A DNA stretch of 64,000 nt from Bacteroidales bacterium (GCA_029983675.1 JASBYY010000006.1:1-64000); one strand, 5' to 3'. Numbered from the stretch's first letter, positions 41,879 through 50,988 are shown. Made by a program: numbers and translations. The notes: generated by a model not told the origin, from the letters alone.

Positions 41879-42844
41879 ATGCAATATTTTGAGAATATTC
41901 CAGAAATAGCATCACAAGTAATTGACAATGAACTAAATGCGATTAAGCACTTAAAATCATCCGTCGATGAAAATTTCTCAAAAGCCATTCATCTCATCCT
42001 TGGAAGCAAAGGAAACCTTGTTTTCTCAGGCATCGGAAAAAGCGCTCTCATCGCCCAAAAAATTGTTGCGACAATGAATTCGACCGGCACGCCGTCGGTT
42101 TTCATGCACGCTGTAGACGCCATTCATGGCGACTTAGGCATTGTTCGCGACGAAGATGTTGTCATTATTCTCTCGAAAAGCGGTGAGACTCCAGAAATTA
42201 AAGTGTTGGTGCCACTTATACAACTTCGCGGCAACAAAATAATCGCCATTGTGGGCAACCTTCAGTCGTTTCTTGCCTGTCAATCCGACATCGTGCTTGA
42301 TGTCACGGTTGAAAACGAGGCTGTTCCCGACAACCTCGCCCCCACATGCAGCACGACGGCGGAATTGGTCATGGGCGACATGCTGGCCATGACCTTGATG
42401 AAATGCCGCGGCTTTTCCACCGAGGATTTCGCCAAATTCCATCCGGGCGGCGCACTTGGAAAACAATTGTATCTGCGCGTGAAAGACCTTTATTCTGCCA
42501 ACGAGAAGCCCGAAGTTGGCCCCAACGACAACCTCACGCAAGTCATCATCGAGATGACCAAGAAACGCTTGGGAGCTGCCGTTGTCACTTCCAACGAACA
42601 GTTGGTCGGCATCATCACCGACGGCGACCTGAGACGCATGTTGCTCAACCATGCCGACATTGATAAAATCAAGGCCGCTGAAATCATGACCCCCAATCCC
42701 AAAACCATCGAGGAGGAAGCCCTCGTCGCCGATGCGCTTCAAATGATGCGGCACAACAGTATCACCCAACTGCCCGTCATGGTCAACGGAAAATACGCCG
42801 GCGTCATCCACCTGCACGACATTTTGAAGGAAGGAATATTCTAA
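41879..42844 (+). CDS. kdsD: arabinose-5-phosphate isomerase (KpsF/GutQ/KdsD family)
   Basis: The 321-residue enzyme converts ribulose-5-phosphate to arabinose-5-phosphate, the first step to KDO for the LPS core. It has an SIS domain (about 35-170, GSKGNLVFSGIGKSA, TGTPSVFMHAVDAIHGDLG and ILSKSGETPE) and two CBS domains (about 205-320). I chose 41879 since it gives the family N-terminus. A 7-of-8 -7 box (TTACTTTG, 41755-41762) lies about 115 bp upstream. It is followed after 15 bp by lptB, the same pairing of KDO synthesis and LPS export seen in enterobacteria. Confidence 0.94.
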   Translation: MQYFENIPEIASQVIDNELNAIKHLKSSVDENFSKAIHLILGSKGNLVFSGIGKSALIAQKIVATMNSTGTPSVFMHAVDAIHGDLGIVRDEDVVIILSKSGETPEIKVLVPLIQLRGNKIIAIVGNLQSFLACQSDIVLDVTVENEAVPDNLAPTCSTTAELVMGDMLAMTLMKCRGFSTEDFAKFHPGGALGKQLYLRVKDLYSANEKPEVGPNDNLTQVIIEMTKKRLGAAVVTSNEQLVGIITDGDLRRMLLNHADIDKIKAAEIMTPNPKTIEEEALVADALQMMRHNSITQLPVMVNGKYAGVIHLHDILKEGIF

Positions 42845-42859
42845 ACCATCTCACCTCCT

Positions 42860-43597
42860 ATGAAACTCTGGACCCAACAACTCGTCAAAAAATACAAGCA
42901 ACGCACTGTTGTAAAGCAAGTAAGCACCGAATTGAGCCAAGGCGAAATAGTGGGGCTTCTCGGCCCCAATGGTGCCGGAAAAACCACGACTTTCTACATG
43001 GTGGTCGGCCTTATCAAACCCTATTCGGGCAAAGTGTTTCTCGACGAACGCGACATCACCGAAGAGCCTATGTACAAACGCGCCCAAATGGGCATCGGCT
43101 ACTTGGCGCAGGAAGCTTCTGTTTTCCGGCAGATGAGCGTAGAGGACAACATCCTTTCGGTCATGCAGTTCAAAAAAGGGATGAGCCGCACGCAACAACA
43201 TGAAAAGTTAGAATCGCTACTCGATGAGTTCGGTTTGCAGCACGTGCGCAAGAGCAAAGGCATTCAGCTTTCGGGCGGCGAACGACGGCGCACCGAAATC
43301 GCCCGCGCCTTGGCTGTCGATCCCAAATTTATCTTGTTAGACGAGCCTTTTGCCGGTGTCGATCCTATCGCTGTAGAAGACATACAACGCATCATTGCCA
43401 AACTGAAAATGAAAAACATCGGCATCCTCATCACCGACCACAACGTGCACGAAACCCTGTCGATCACCGACCGCGCCTACCTGCTTTTCGATGGCACTGT
43501 GCTCATGTCAGGCACACCTGAACAGCTTGCCGCCGACCCTCACGTCAGAGAAGTGTATCTGGGACACAACTTTGAATTGAAAAGAAAGGATTTTTAG
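42860..43597 (+). CDS. lptB: LPS export ABC transporter ATPase LptB
   Basis: The 245-residue ATPase has Walker A LGPNGAGKTT (34-43), the signature LSGGERRRTEIARAL, Walker B FILLDEPFAGVDP and the switch His in ITDHNVHETL. The FAGVDP and ITDHNV forms are diagnostic of LptB among ABC ATPases. It powers extraction of LPS from the inner membrane through LptF/G (one of which is at 32778-34232). It forms an operon with kdsD. Confidence 0.97.
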   Translation: MKLWTQQLVKKYKQRTVVKQVSTELSQGEIVGLLGPNGAGKTTTFYMVVGLIKPYSGKVFLDERDITEEPMYKRAQMGIGYLAQEASVFRQMSVEDNILSVMQFKKGMSRTQQHEKLESLLDEFGLQHVRKSKGIQLSGGERRRTEIARALAVDPKFILLDEPFAGVDPIAVEDIQRIIAKLKMKNIGILITDHNVHETLSITDRAYLLFDGTVLMSGTPEQLAADPHVREVYLGHNFELKRKDF

Positions 43598-43642
43598 CAT
43601 CATACGATGCAATAGCCTGAAATCCAAATATTTTCAAACGTA

Positions 43643-44365
43643 TTAATGTCCTGTCTGTTCAACCTGAGGCGGAAAAAACAGCGACATCAACACATAGAAC
43701 ATCAGGATAAAAGGCAATGCCACGAATTGAAAAACGGCAAAACCGGCCACACCAACACCAAGGATGATCCAGCGTGTTTCATTGCCTTTCCATCGAACCG
43801 ATTTCATCTTAAAAGAAATAAAACGGCGACGGCAAACCATCATAAAGCTAAAAATCAGCACAATAGCAATACCCGCATACGGATTCAGCACCCCTTCCCA
43901 CAGCAATCCCAATTGCAGAAATGCTAAAGGCAGCGAGGCCATGAAGACCGCCATTGCAGGTGCCGGCAATCCGAGAAAAGAAGTCGTTTGCGAAGCATCC
44001 ACATTGAACCGTGCCAAACGCAAGGCCGAAAACACCGGCAGCAAAAAAGCGACGCAAGGCAACAAATCAACACCCAATAAAGGCAACACCAGTTTTTCCA
44101 ACGGCAATCCGATGAGAAAATACATGATAAAGCCGGGCGCAACACCAAATGACACCACATCGCACAACGAATCCAAATCGGCACCAATGGGCGAATGCGC
44201 GTTCAATAGGCGTGCTGCAAAGCCATCGAAAAAATCGAAAATCGCCGCCACAAAAATCATCAACGCCGCCTTGACCGGCATTCCCGATAAAAGAAACAAG
44301 ATGGAGAAACAACCCGAAAGCAGGTTGCAGCAGGTGATGGCATTCGGAACATGTCGTTTAATCAT
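43643..44365 (-). CDS. pssA: CDP-diacylglycerol-serine O-phosphatidyltransferase
   Basis: The 240-residue membrane enzyme makes phosphatidylserine, precursor of phosphatidylethanolamine. It has the CDP-alcohol phosphotransferase motif FDGFAARLL with the downstream GADLDSLCD (D-G-x2-A-R-x8-G-x3-D-x3-D) and about seven membrane helices. The start at 44365 (MIKRHVPNAITCCNLLSG) is the family start. The longer frame would run over the promoter box at 44391-44398. It is convergent with lptB. Confidence 0.95.
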   Translation of the reverse strand: MIKRHVPNAITCCNLLSGCFSILFLLSGMPVKAALMIFVAAIFDFFDGFAARLLNAHSPIGADLDSLCDVVSFGVAPGFIMYFLIGLPLEKLVLPLLGVDLLPCVAFLLPVFSALRLARFNVDASQTTSFLGLPAPAMAVFMASLPLAFLQLGLLWEGVLNPYAGIAIVLIFSFMMVCRRRFISFKMKSVRWKGNETRWIILGVGVAGFAVFQFVALPFILMFYVLMSLFFPPQVEQTGH

Positions 44366-44390
44366 ATCTGACTTATGTTGATTCGCGGCA

Positions 44391-44398
44391 CAAAAATA
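44391..44398 (-). promoter_or_regulatory. -7 promoter element of pssA
   Basis: TATTTTTG on the minus strand, 25 bp upstream of the pssA start, and 46 bp short of the left end of repeat copy B. Confidence 0.5.
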
Positions 44399-44443
44399 GC
44401 ATTTTTTGAAACGCCCCATTCTTTATGCGTATTTCGGAAACAA

Positions 44444-44866
44444 TTAGAAGCTATTTTGAAATGCTGTGCATTCAGCGTAGCTAATCTTTCAACAAAGTCA
44501 CTATTCAATTATTCGATTTTTTTCTTTGTTTTCAGTTGATTTGATGCGCTATATGGGCTTATTTTTCCATCGTCTCGCTCATATAGCCCGCTATGCTACG
44601 CTTTATCAGGATCCAGTCATGCCGCGTTATGTCATTCTGGACCTGATCCAGAATCTGCGCTGCATCTCCTCACTAACTGCACTATCCTTCTAGAACAACC
44701 TCCTCGTAATGAGATCCCAAACAGATTCTGGATCGTTGTCCAGAATGACGTATTTGGGATGAGCAAAGAGGAGATGCGTTTGTGTCTGATTAAAGTGCAA
44801 CCTCCCGCGTCTTCACGACATAGCTCATTCTGAGCCAAACTCGAAACCGATCAAAACAGCTTCTAA
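44444..44866. repeat. fold-back MITE-like element, copy B (interrupted)
   Basis: The 423-bp copy has the family ends, TTAGAAGCTATTTTGAAA at the left and TCAAAACAGCTTCTAA at the right, and the family apex (TATAGCCCGCTATG, near 44582-44595). The left arm is full length. The right arm is split by about 200 bp of unrelated sequence (roughly 44606-44820) that is itself palindromic. It lies between the divergent pssA and queA genes. Its right end is 60 bp upstream of the queA -7 box. Confidence 0.75.
44631..44777. repeat. REP-like palindromic insert within copy B
   Basis: A 27-bp segment with GTCATTCTGGAC (44631-44642) and GATCCAGAATCTG (44645-44657) recurs inverted at 44722-44749 (CAGATTCTGGATC, GTCCAGAATGAC). 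A second pair, GCATCTCCTC (44662-44671) and GAGGAGATGC (44768-44777), lies outside it on the right. The GTCATTCTGGA...TCCAGAAT motif is a REP-like palindrome of a kind seen scattered in many bacterial genomes. No reading frame is convincing. Confidence 0.7.
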
Positions 44867-44925
44867 TGAGGACGGAAAATCAGACCGAATGATCTGACAA
44901 AAAAAGGTGTCTGAATTTTTTCAAC

Positions 44926-44933
44926 TATCTTTG
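44926..44933 (+). promoter_or_regulatory. -7 promoter element of queA
   Basis: TATCTTTG is a perfect -7 box, 15 bp upstream of the queA ATG. No queuosine riboswitch-like pseudoknot is apparent between it and the start. Confidence 0.55.
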
Positions 44934-44948
44934 CGCAAAATTTTGACG

Positions 44949-46166
44949 ATGACCGACATTAGGCATATTTCCATTGACGACTACGACTATCCGCTACCTG
45001 AAGCACGCATTGCAAAATACCCATTGGCAGAACGCGATGCATCGAAGTTATTAGTTTTGAAAAACAGCAAGATACAAGAATCCGTTTTCCGAAACATCGG
45101 CGATTTTCTACCTGAAAAATCCTTGTTGGTGTTCAACGAGACCAAAGTCATCAGAGCACGGTTGCAGTTTCAGAAGAAAAGCGGTTCCCACATCGAGGTG
45201 TTTTGCCTTGAACCCATGTCGGACTACCAGATTGCCTTTGCCAGCCTGCCGCCCGTCAGATGGAAATGTTTGGTAGGCAATTCAAAACGCTGGCACGACG
45301 AGCCTCTTGAGATGGTGCTGAAATCGCCACAAAGCGACATCGTTCTCACAGCAAAACGCATCGAAAAAAACGACCAATACTCCATAGTGGAGTTTTCGTG
45401 GACACCGTCGGAAACGCCCTTTGCCACCGTGTTAGAGATTGCCGGCGAAATTCCGCTTCCTCCCTACCTGCATCGCGATGCGGAGCCTGACGACCGAACA
45501 CGCTATCAAACCGTTTTTGCACGTTTCGACGGCTCGGTGGCAGCCCCGACTGCCGGACTGCACTTTACCATGCCGCTCATCGGGCAGCTCCACGACAAGG
45601 GTTTTGAGTTTGACGAAGTGACACTACATGTGGGTGCCGGCACGTTCAAACCCGTGTCAGCAGCGACCATAGGAGAACATGCCATGCACTCCGAAACCAT
45701 CATCGTTCGCAAGTCATTGATTGATAACTTATTGACACATCTCGAAAAACACATCATTCCTGTTGGCACCACCAGCACCCGCACCTTGGAAAGTCTCTAC
45801 TGGATCGGGATACTTCTGCATGAAAAAGGAATGGACATCGACAACATACACCTTGATCAATGGTTTCCTTACGAATCGCACGACACCCTATCGGCTGCAA
45901 CTGCACTTGAAAAGGTGTCGGACTACCTTGAAAGCAACAAGCTGACTCAACTTGAAGCCAGCACTGCACTGATGATTGCTCCCGGCTACAACATGCGAGT
46001 GATAAACGGACTTATCACCAACTTCCACCAGCCCAAAAGCACCTTGCTCCTGCTGGTCGCCGCATTAATCGGGAACCAATGGAAAGATGCTTATCGGTTT
46101 GCCCTCGACCATGATTTCCGCTTCCTCAGCTATGGTGACAGCTGTCTGTTTCTGCCCGAGCAATAG
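44949..46166 (+). CDS. queA: tRNA preQ1 ribosyltransferase-isomerase QueA
   Basis: QueA transfers ribose from S-adenosylmethionine to preQ1 in tRNA, making epoxyqueuosine. The 405-residue protein has the family blocks YDYPLPEARIAKYP, SLLVFNETKVIRARL, RYQTVFARFDGSVAAPTAGLHFT, TLHVGAGTFKPV, and the C-terminal FHQPKSTLLLLVAAL. It is about 50 residues longer than E. coli QueA, as in other Bacteroidota. The start at 44949 follows a perfect -7 box by 15 bp; a longer frame from 44907 would include the promoter. Confidence 0.96.
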   Translation: MTDIRHISIDDYDYPLPEARIAKYPLAERDASKLLVLKNSKIQESVFRNIGDFLPEKSLLVFNETKVIRARLQFQKKSGSHIEVFCLEPMSDYQIAFASLPPVRWKCLVGNSKRWHDEPLEMVLKSPQSDIVLTAKRIEKNDQYSIVEFSWTPSETPFATVLEIAGEIPLPPYLHRDAEPDDRTRYQTVFARFDGSVAAPTAGLHFTMPLIGQLHDKGFEFDEVTLHVGAGTFKPVSAATIGEHAMHSETIIVRKSLIDNLLTHLEKHIIPVGTTSTRTLESLYWIGILLHEKGMDIDNIHLDQWFPYESHDTLSAATALEKVSDYLESNKLTQLEASTALMIAPGYNMRVINGLITNFHQPKSTLLLLVAALIGNQWKDAYRFALDHDFRFLSYGDSCLFLPEQ

Positions 46167-46227
46167 TTCGTCAAGAAAACATGATGGGTTGTTCTCTTTT
46201 CGGTTTTTCCATCCGTGACTTCATTAT

Positions 46228-46246
46228 GAAATGACGAGATCATTTC
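46228..46246. other. small hairpin in the queA-DUF5606 gap
   Basis: GAAATGA (46228-46234) and TCATTTC (46240-46246) form a 7-bp stem with a 5-base loop. No T-run follows, so it is a weak candidate for a terminator of queA. The rest of the 235-bp gap (46167-46401) is AT-rich with only the promoter below. Confidence 0.3.
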
Positions 46247-46360
46247 GCATTATTTCATGAAAAGTAAGATATAAAACTGATTTTCAACCATTTTCGATTT
46301 CTTATTATTGAAAATAACAGAATTGTCCCGCTCATAAAAGCAGGTTGTTTGAAAAATCCT

Positions 46361-46368
46361 TACTTTTG
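46361..46368 (+). promoter_or_regulatory. -7 promoter element of the DUF5606 gene
   Basis: TACTTTTG is a perfect -7 box, 33 bp upstream of the ATG at 46402. Confidence 0.5.
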
Positions 46369-46401
46369 CGCCGAATTTTTGAACTACAACTATAGACAAC
46401 T

Positions 46402-46890
46402 ATGGATTTAAGTAAGATCGTATCAATTTCAGGCCGTCCGGGTCTGTTCCAAATCAAGTCACAGGCTGCAGGAAGAATCATTGTTGAATCGCTCATCGAT
46501 GGCAAATGCAGCCCCGCTTTCGCACACGACCGCATGAGTTCACTCGAAGAAATCTCCATCTTTTCCGTTGACGAAGACCGTTTGCTCAAGGAAGTTTTTC
46601 AGATGATCCATTCAAAAATGGGCGACCAAGTCGATTTCGACTTCAAGAAAGCCAGTGCTGACCAGCTTCGTGTCAAGTTTGAAGAAGTGATGCCCGATTA
46701 CGATAAGGAAGCTGTATATCCGTCCGATATGAAAAAGGTATTCGCATGGTACCAGATGCTCGTGGATAAAAACCTGCTCGATTTCAGCGAACCCGAAGCA
46801 GAGAAAGAAACACAAGCTGCCGAGTCTGAAAAGACGGAGAAAGCCGACAAACCCGAAACGCCAAAAAAGCCAAGGGCAAAAAAGGCTTAA
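46402..46890 (+). CDS. DUF5606 protein
   Basis: The 162-residue cytoplasmic protein has the DUF5606 core: MDLSKIVSISGRPGLFQIKS, GRIIVESLIDGKC, ISIFSVDEDRLLKEVF and YPSDMKKVFAWYQML. The last 30 residues are a charged, low-complexity Glu/Lys/Pro tail ending KPRAKKA. Function is unknown, and the family is restricted to Bacteroidota, where it is widely kept. It is a single-gene unit with a promoter and a terminator. Confidence 0.9.
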   Translation: MDLSKIVSISGRPGLFQIKSQAAGRIIVESLIDGKCSPAFAHDRMSSLEEISIFSVDEDRLLKEVFQMIHSKMGDQVDFDFKKASADQLRVKFEEVMPDYDKEAVYPSDMKKVFAWYQMLVDKNLLDFSEPEAEKETQAAESEKTEKADKPETPKKPRAKKA

Positions 46891-46900
46891 TGATACCCAT

Positions 46901-46924
46901 AAAGCTGCCTCGGCAGCTTTTTTT
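46901..46924 (+). terminator. rho-independent terminator of the DUF5606 gene
   Basis: AAAGCTGC and GCAGCTTT form an 8-bp stem with a 4-base loop (CTCG), followed by T-residues (seven in a row counting the stem end). It lies 10 bp after the stop. Confidence 0.85.
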
Positions 46925-47038
46925 GTGCATCGCCTGATTTGAAAAACGTGCATGATGCATTAATCGCTGTGAACAGCAATCATTTATTTTATAGAAATAG
47001 CACAAAACTTTCTATCTTTACCGCGAAATAGAACAAGT

Positions 47039-47803
47039 ATGAAACAGATTACGGATTTCAAGCTGATGGAAAGCATCGATTACGGCAAATCGGTGTGGCA
47101 GCGCTACCGCTCGCCAGTGCCCTTGCCTTTTATTGAAGCGGGACAATTCGTGCAGGTTCGCGTTGACGATTCGCCCGACACTTATCTGCGCCGCCCCATT
47201 TCGATCCACGATGTTGACCCCACCCAAAACGAGATTTCACTTCTCGTGCAAAAGGTGGGTGATGGAACACGGCACCTCGCCGCCTTGACTGCCGGTGCCA
47301 TGGTCAACATGGTGCTGCCATTAGGAAACAGTTTCTCCTTACCCCAATCCGACCGTGAACGTATTCTTTTAGTGGGAGGAGGTATCGGCATCGCACCTTT
47401 GTTCTATCTTGGCAAGATATTGAAATCCAAAGGCATCACACCACAGTTTCTGCTGGGCGGAAAAACAAAAGGCGATTTAATCCGTCGGGAGGCCTACGAA
47501 AAAATCGCACCTGTTGCGTGTACGACCGAGGACGGTTCATTCGGGGAAAAAGGTTTTGTCACACAACATTCCGTTTGGGATCATGCCGTTTTCGACAGAG
47601 TTTATGTATGCGGCCCCAAGCCCATGATGAAAGCTGTTGCTGCACGTTGTAAAGAAAAGGACTTATGGTGCGAGGTATCTCTTGAAAACCTTATGGCTTG
47701 TGGTTTGGGTGCTTGTTTGTGCTGTGTGGAAAACACGACGGAAGGGCATGTGTGTGTCTGCAAGGAAGGTCCCATTTTTAATATCAGGAGGTTGCTATGG
47801 TAA
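47039..47803 (+). CDS. pyrK: dihydroorotate dehydrogenase electron-transfer subunit
   Basis: PyrK carries electrons from PyrD to NAD+ through FAD and a [2Fe-2S] cluster. The 254-residue protein has an FAD-binding barrel (YLRRPISIHDV), an NAD site LLVGGGIGIAPLFYLG, and a C-terminal cysteine cluster (about 219-241) in CGLGACLCCVEN and HVCVCKEGP. It overlaps pyrD by 7 bp. Its presence shows that this organism uses the class 1B, NAD-linked dehydrogenase rather than the quinone-linked one. A 7-of-8 -7 box (TATCTTTA, 47013-47020) lies 18 bp upstream. Confidence 0.96.
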   Translation: MKQITDFKLMESIDYGKSVWQRYRSPVPLPFIEAGQFVQVRVDDSPDTYLRRPISIHDVDPTQNEISLLVQKVGDGTRHLAALTAGAMVNMVLPLGNSFSLPQSDRERILLVGGGIGIAPLFYLGKILKSKGITPQFLLGGKTKGDLIRREAYEKIAPVACTTEDGSFGEKGFVTQHSVWDHAVFDRVYVCGPKPMMKAVAARCKEKDLWCEVSLENLMACGLGACLCCVENTTEGHVCVCKEGPIFNIRRLLW

Positions 47804-48714
47804 ACGAAACAATCCAACTCGGCAAAGGTCTTGTACTGCGTAATCCGGTGTTGACCGCATCGGGAACTTTCGGCTATGGCGAAGAATACACTGACTTTGT
47901 CAGCATGTCTGACCTCGGCGGCATCATAGTAAAAGGCACCACCCTCCATCCGCGCGAAGGCAATCCCTATCCGCGCATGGCTGAAACGGCATCAGGCATG
48001 CTCAACTGCGTGGGGTTGCAAAACAAAGGCATCGCCCATTTTATTGAAACCATTTATCCGCGCATCTGCAACTTCGACACCAACGTCATTCTCAACCTGT
48101 CAGGTTCCAATATTGACGATTACGTACAAGGCGCTGAACGCATCAATGCCTTGGATAAGATTCCGGCCATCGAGCTAAACGTTTCCTGCCCCAATGTCAG
48201 GCAAGGCGGCATGGCTTTCGGTGTGAGCTGTTCGGGCATATCGCAAGTGGTGTCAGAAGTTAGGAAAGTCTATCATAAACACTTGATTGTCAAGCTATCG
48301 CCAAATGTAACCGATATTTCTGAAATTGCAAAAGCCGCCGAAGCTGCCGGTGCCGATTCCCTTTCACTCATCAACACACTCATGGGCATGTCCATCGATG
48401 CCGAAACACGTCGTCCGCGCCTTTCGATGACGACAGGAGGACTTTCAGGAGCTTGTGTGAAGCCGGTCGCTCTTCGCATGGTTTGGCAAGTATCAAAAGC
48501 CGTGAGGATTCCCATTATTGGTTTGGGCGGGATATCCAATGCTACCGATGCCGTGGAGTTCATGCTTGCCGGAGCTTCCGCCATACAAATCGGTACGGCC
48601 AATTTCATCGACCCCGCCATTTCGGCAAAGGTGGTACGTGGCATTGCAGAGTATTGTGCACGAACAGGCTTTGAAAAAGTATCCGACCTTACCGGACAAC
48701 TGATTGTAGGATAA
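47797..48714 (+). CDS. pyrD: dihydroorotate dehydrogenase B, catalytic subunit
   Basis: The 305-residue FMN enzyme oxidises dihydroorotate to orotate, the fourth pyrimidine step. It has the family start LRNPVLTASGTFGYGEEY, the FMN/substrate loop and the class 1 catalytic Cys-131 in LNVSCPNV, and the FMN phosphate sites GLGGISNATDAVEFMLAGA and QIGTANF. It is preceded by a strong Shine-Dalgarno AGGAGG (47786-47791) 5 bp before its ATG, inside the end of pyrK. Confidence 0.97.
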   Translation: MVNETIQLGKGLVLRNPVLTASGTFGYGEEYTDFVSMSDLGGIIVKGTTLHPREGNPYPRMAETASGMLNCVGLQNKGIAHFIETIYPRICNFDTNVILNLSGSNIDDYVQGAERINALDKIPAIELNVSCPNVRQGGMAFGVSCSGISQVVSEVRKVYHKHLIVKLSPNVTDISEIAKAAEAAGADSLSLINTLMGMSIDAETRRPRLSMTTGGLSGACVKPVALRMVWQVSKAVRIPIIGLGGISNATDAVEFMLAGASAIQIGTANFIDPAISAKVVRGIAEYCARTGFEKVSDLTGQLIVG

Positions 48715-48758
48715 TTAATTACAAACCCGTCCATTGTCAGTAAACATGGCTTCGGCTT

Positions 48759-49787
48759 TCAACGGCTGTTGCGGATAAAATTCACCTCCGGTATGATGGT
48801 GACATCAAACTTTTCTTGCACCGATTGCTGTATTTTTTCCGATAAGGCGACAATCTCACGCCCCGTCCCGCCGCCATAATGCACCAATACCAAAGCCTGC
48901 TTTTCATAAACCCCCACATGAGAATCGCGCCAACCTTTCCATCCCGCCTTTTCAATGAGCCAGCCGGCGGGCACTTTCACCCTATTGTTCGGTTCCTCGT
49001 AACTCGGAATATCGGGGTAGCTCGTCCTAAGAAGTTCAAATTGCACCTTTTCAATAACAGGATTCTTAAAGAAACTGCCTGCGTTGCCGATTTGCTTCAC
49101 ATCGGGCAGTTTAGCATCACGGATTTCGCAAACGGCATCATGCAGTTGAAGCAAAGTTGGGTTTTCTATTCCTTTAGTTTTCAGATAATTGACAATATTT
49201 CCATATTCAAGTTTCAGCGGTGCACGTTTCTTTAAGAGAAAATCGACCGAAACAATGATATAACGATTCTTCAACTCCGTTTTGAATATGCTGCTACGAT
49301 AGCCGAACCCGCACTCTTGGTTCTTGAAAACCCGTTGATTGCCATTAGCAGCATCAATGGCGGTGCATTGTAGCAACGCATCTTTCACTTCCATGCCATA
49401 AGCGCCGATATTCTGCACCGGTGCTGCACCCACTTTTCCGGGAATATGCGCCAGATTTTCAATGCCATATAAGCCCTTCCCCACCATCAAACGAACAAAA
49501 TCGCACCAATCCTCTCCAGCTTGGGCACGCACAACACAAGAGTCACCATCTTCGGAAAGAATAGAGACCCCCTTGTTATTTATATGAACCACCAAACCAT
49601 CAAAATAATCGTCACAAAACAGGACATTATTACCACCACTGAGAACCAAACGTTGGTTCGACTGGAAAACAGCATCTTTCACCAATTCAGATAGTTGTGA
49701 TACCGCTGTGACTTCAACAAACAATTTTGAAGTAACATCAAAGCCGAAGCTGTTGAATGCACGTAAAGAAAATGAGGGTTGAAACAT
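48759..49787 (-). CDS. murB: UDP-N-acetylenolpyruvoylglucosamine reductase
   Basis: The 342-residue flavoenzyme completes UDP-MurNAc for peptidoglycan. It is the type I form (E. coli-like), with the FAD site LVLSGGNNVLF, the core GIENLAHIPGKVGAAPVQNIGAYG, the YRSSIFK tyrosine loop, and the catalytic serine in GNAGSFFKNP and Glu in IPEVNFI. Its promoter is divergent from the following glycosyltransferase gene. Confidence 0.97.
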   Translation of the reverse strand: MFQPSFSLRAFNSFGFDVTSKLFVEVTAVSQLSELVKDAVFQSNQRLVLSGGNNVLFCDDYFDGLVVHINNKGVSILSEDGDSCVVRAQAGEDWCDFVRLMVGKGLYGIENLAHIPGKVGAAPVQNIGAYGMEVKDALLQCTAIDAANGNQRVFKNQECGFGYRSSIFKTELKNRYIIVSVDFLLKKRAPLKLEYGNIVNYLKTKGIENPTLLQLHDAVCEIRDAKLPDVKQIGNAGSFFKNPVIEKVQFELLRTSYPDIPSYEEPNNRVKVPAGWLIEKAGWKGWRDSHVGVYEKQALVLVHYGGGTGREIVALSEKIQQSVQEKFDVTIIPEVNFIRNSR

Positions 49788-49803
49788 GGAAAATAACTTT
49801 TGT

Positions 49804-49851
49804 CAAAAATACGAAATCTTCATAAAAGAGGGTTATAAAAGTGTAATTTTG
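49804..49851. promoter_or_regulatory. divergent promoter pair, murB (-) and GT4 (+)
   Basis: TATTTTTG on the minus strand (49804-49811) lies 16 bp upstream of murB. TAATTTTG on the plus strand (49844-49851) lies 21 bp upstream of the TTG start of the glycosyltransferase. Both match TAnnTTTG exactly, and the two boxes are 32 bp apart, so the -33 zones overlap. Confidence 0.55.
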
Positions 49852-49872
49852 TAAAATATTAACCCGAACATT

Positions 49873-50988
49873 TTGAAACGTGTTATTGTATCGGTAATTA
49901 ATGACTTGGTAACCGACCAAAGGGTCAACAAGTCCTGTTTGGCATTGCAGGAGGCCGGTTTCGAGGTATTGCTCGTTGGTCGTCGGCAACGCAAAAGTCC
50001 TCCTATGGACGTGCGCCCTTACGCCACGCGGCGCATGAAACTGCTGTTTGAAAAAGGGCCTTGCTTCTATGCTGAGTTCAACATCCGTTTGTTTTTCTTT
50101 TTACTGTTTCATAAATCCGATTTGCTGTTATCTAACGATTTAGACACCATACTACCATCCTATTTTATAGCTCGTTTGAAACATGTCCGCATGATTTTCG
50201 ACAGCCACGAGTATTTTACTGAAACACCTGAATTGGTGCATCGTCCTCGTGTGCAACGGGTTTGGAAACGTATCGAAGAGCACATTGTTCCCAAACTCGA
50301 CGAAATGATAACGGTAAACGAATCCATTGCCAACTTGTTTCGCGAAAAATACCACATCAAGGTGCATGTGATCAGGAACATACCCCTGCGAAAAGCCCTG
50401 CCGCCCCGAAGCGACCGTCAAACCATGGGATTGCCAGCCGACAAACACGTGTTGGTCCTGCAAGGTTCAGGCATCAACATACAACGTGGCGCAGAAGAAC
50501 TGGTACAAGCCATGGCCTTACTCGACGACTGCTATCTGATGATCATCGGCGGTGGCGACGTGCTGCCCGTCTTGAAAGAGATGGTCACCACGATGAACCT
50601 GACGGAACGTGTGGGCTTTTTCCCGCGTATGCCTTATGCAAAAATGATGGCTTACACGCAATTGGCCGAATTTGGTTTCTGCCTTGACAAAGACACAAAC
50701 CTCAACTACCGTTTCAGTCTGCCCAACAAGCTGTTCGACTTCATTCAGGCCGGCGTACCTGTCATTTCATCGCATCTTCCTGAAATAGAGCGCATCATAC
50801 GTCAGTACGACCTTGGCTTATTCATCGAGGATCACCGTCCGCAAACTATTGCCGACACCATCAGAGAAGGTCTTTCCGATGCCGAACGCATCATGCGATG
50901 GAAACACAATCTCGGATTGGCCGCACAGGAATTGTGCTGGGAAAACGAAAAGGAACGGCTGCTTTCCATTTATCAACATTATGAATGA
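49873..50988 (+). CDS. GT4 glycosyltransferase
   Basis: The 371-residue GT-B enzyme starts at a TTG codon (MKRVIVSVINDLVTDQRVNKSCLAL); no ATG fits. The acceptor domain has DLLLSNDLDTILPSYF and MIFDSHEYFTETPEL. The donor domain has VLVLQGSGINIQRGAEELVQAMALL and the loop NYRFSLPNKLFDFIQAGVPVISSHLPEIERII. This resembles capsule or LPS transferases of GT4. Its stop overlaps the next glycosyltransferase by 8 bp, so the two are coupled and may act in sequence on one glycan. Confidence 0.86.
   Translation: MKRVIVSVINDLVTDQRVNKSCLALQEAGFEVLLVGRRQRKSPPMDVRPYATRRMKLLFEKGPCFYAEFNIRLFFFLLFHKSDLLLSNDLDTILPSYFIARLKHVRMIFDSHEYFTETPELVHRPRVQRVWKRIEEHIVPKLDEMITVNESIANLFREKYHIKVHVIRNIPLRKALPPRSDRQTMGLPADKHVLVLQGSGINIQRGAEELVQAMALLDDCYLMIIGGGDVLPVLKEMVTTMNLTERVGFFPRMPYAKMMAYTQLAEFGFCLDKDTNLNYRFSLPNKLFDFIQAGVPVISSHLPEIERIIRQYDLGLFIEDHRPQTIADTIREGLSDAERIMRWKHNLGLAAQELCWENEKERLLSIYQHYE

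Noticed and set aside
44949..46166. queuosine (preQ1) riboswitch upstream of queA
   Set aside because: Only 15 bases separate the -7 box from the start codon, too few for a riboswitch.
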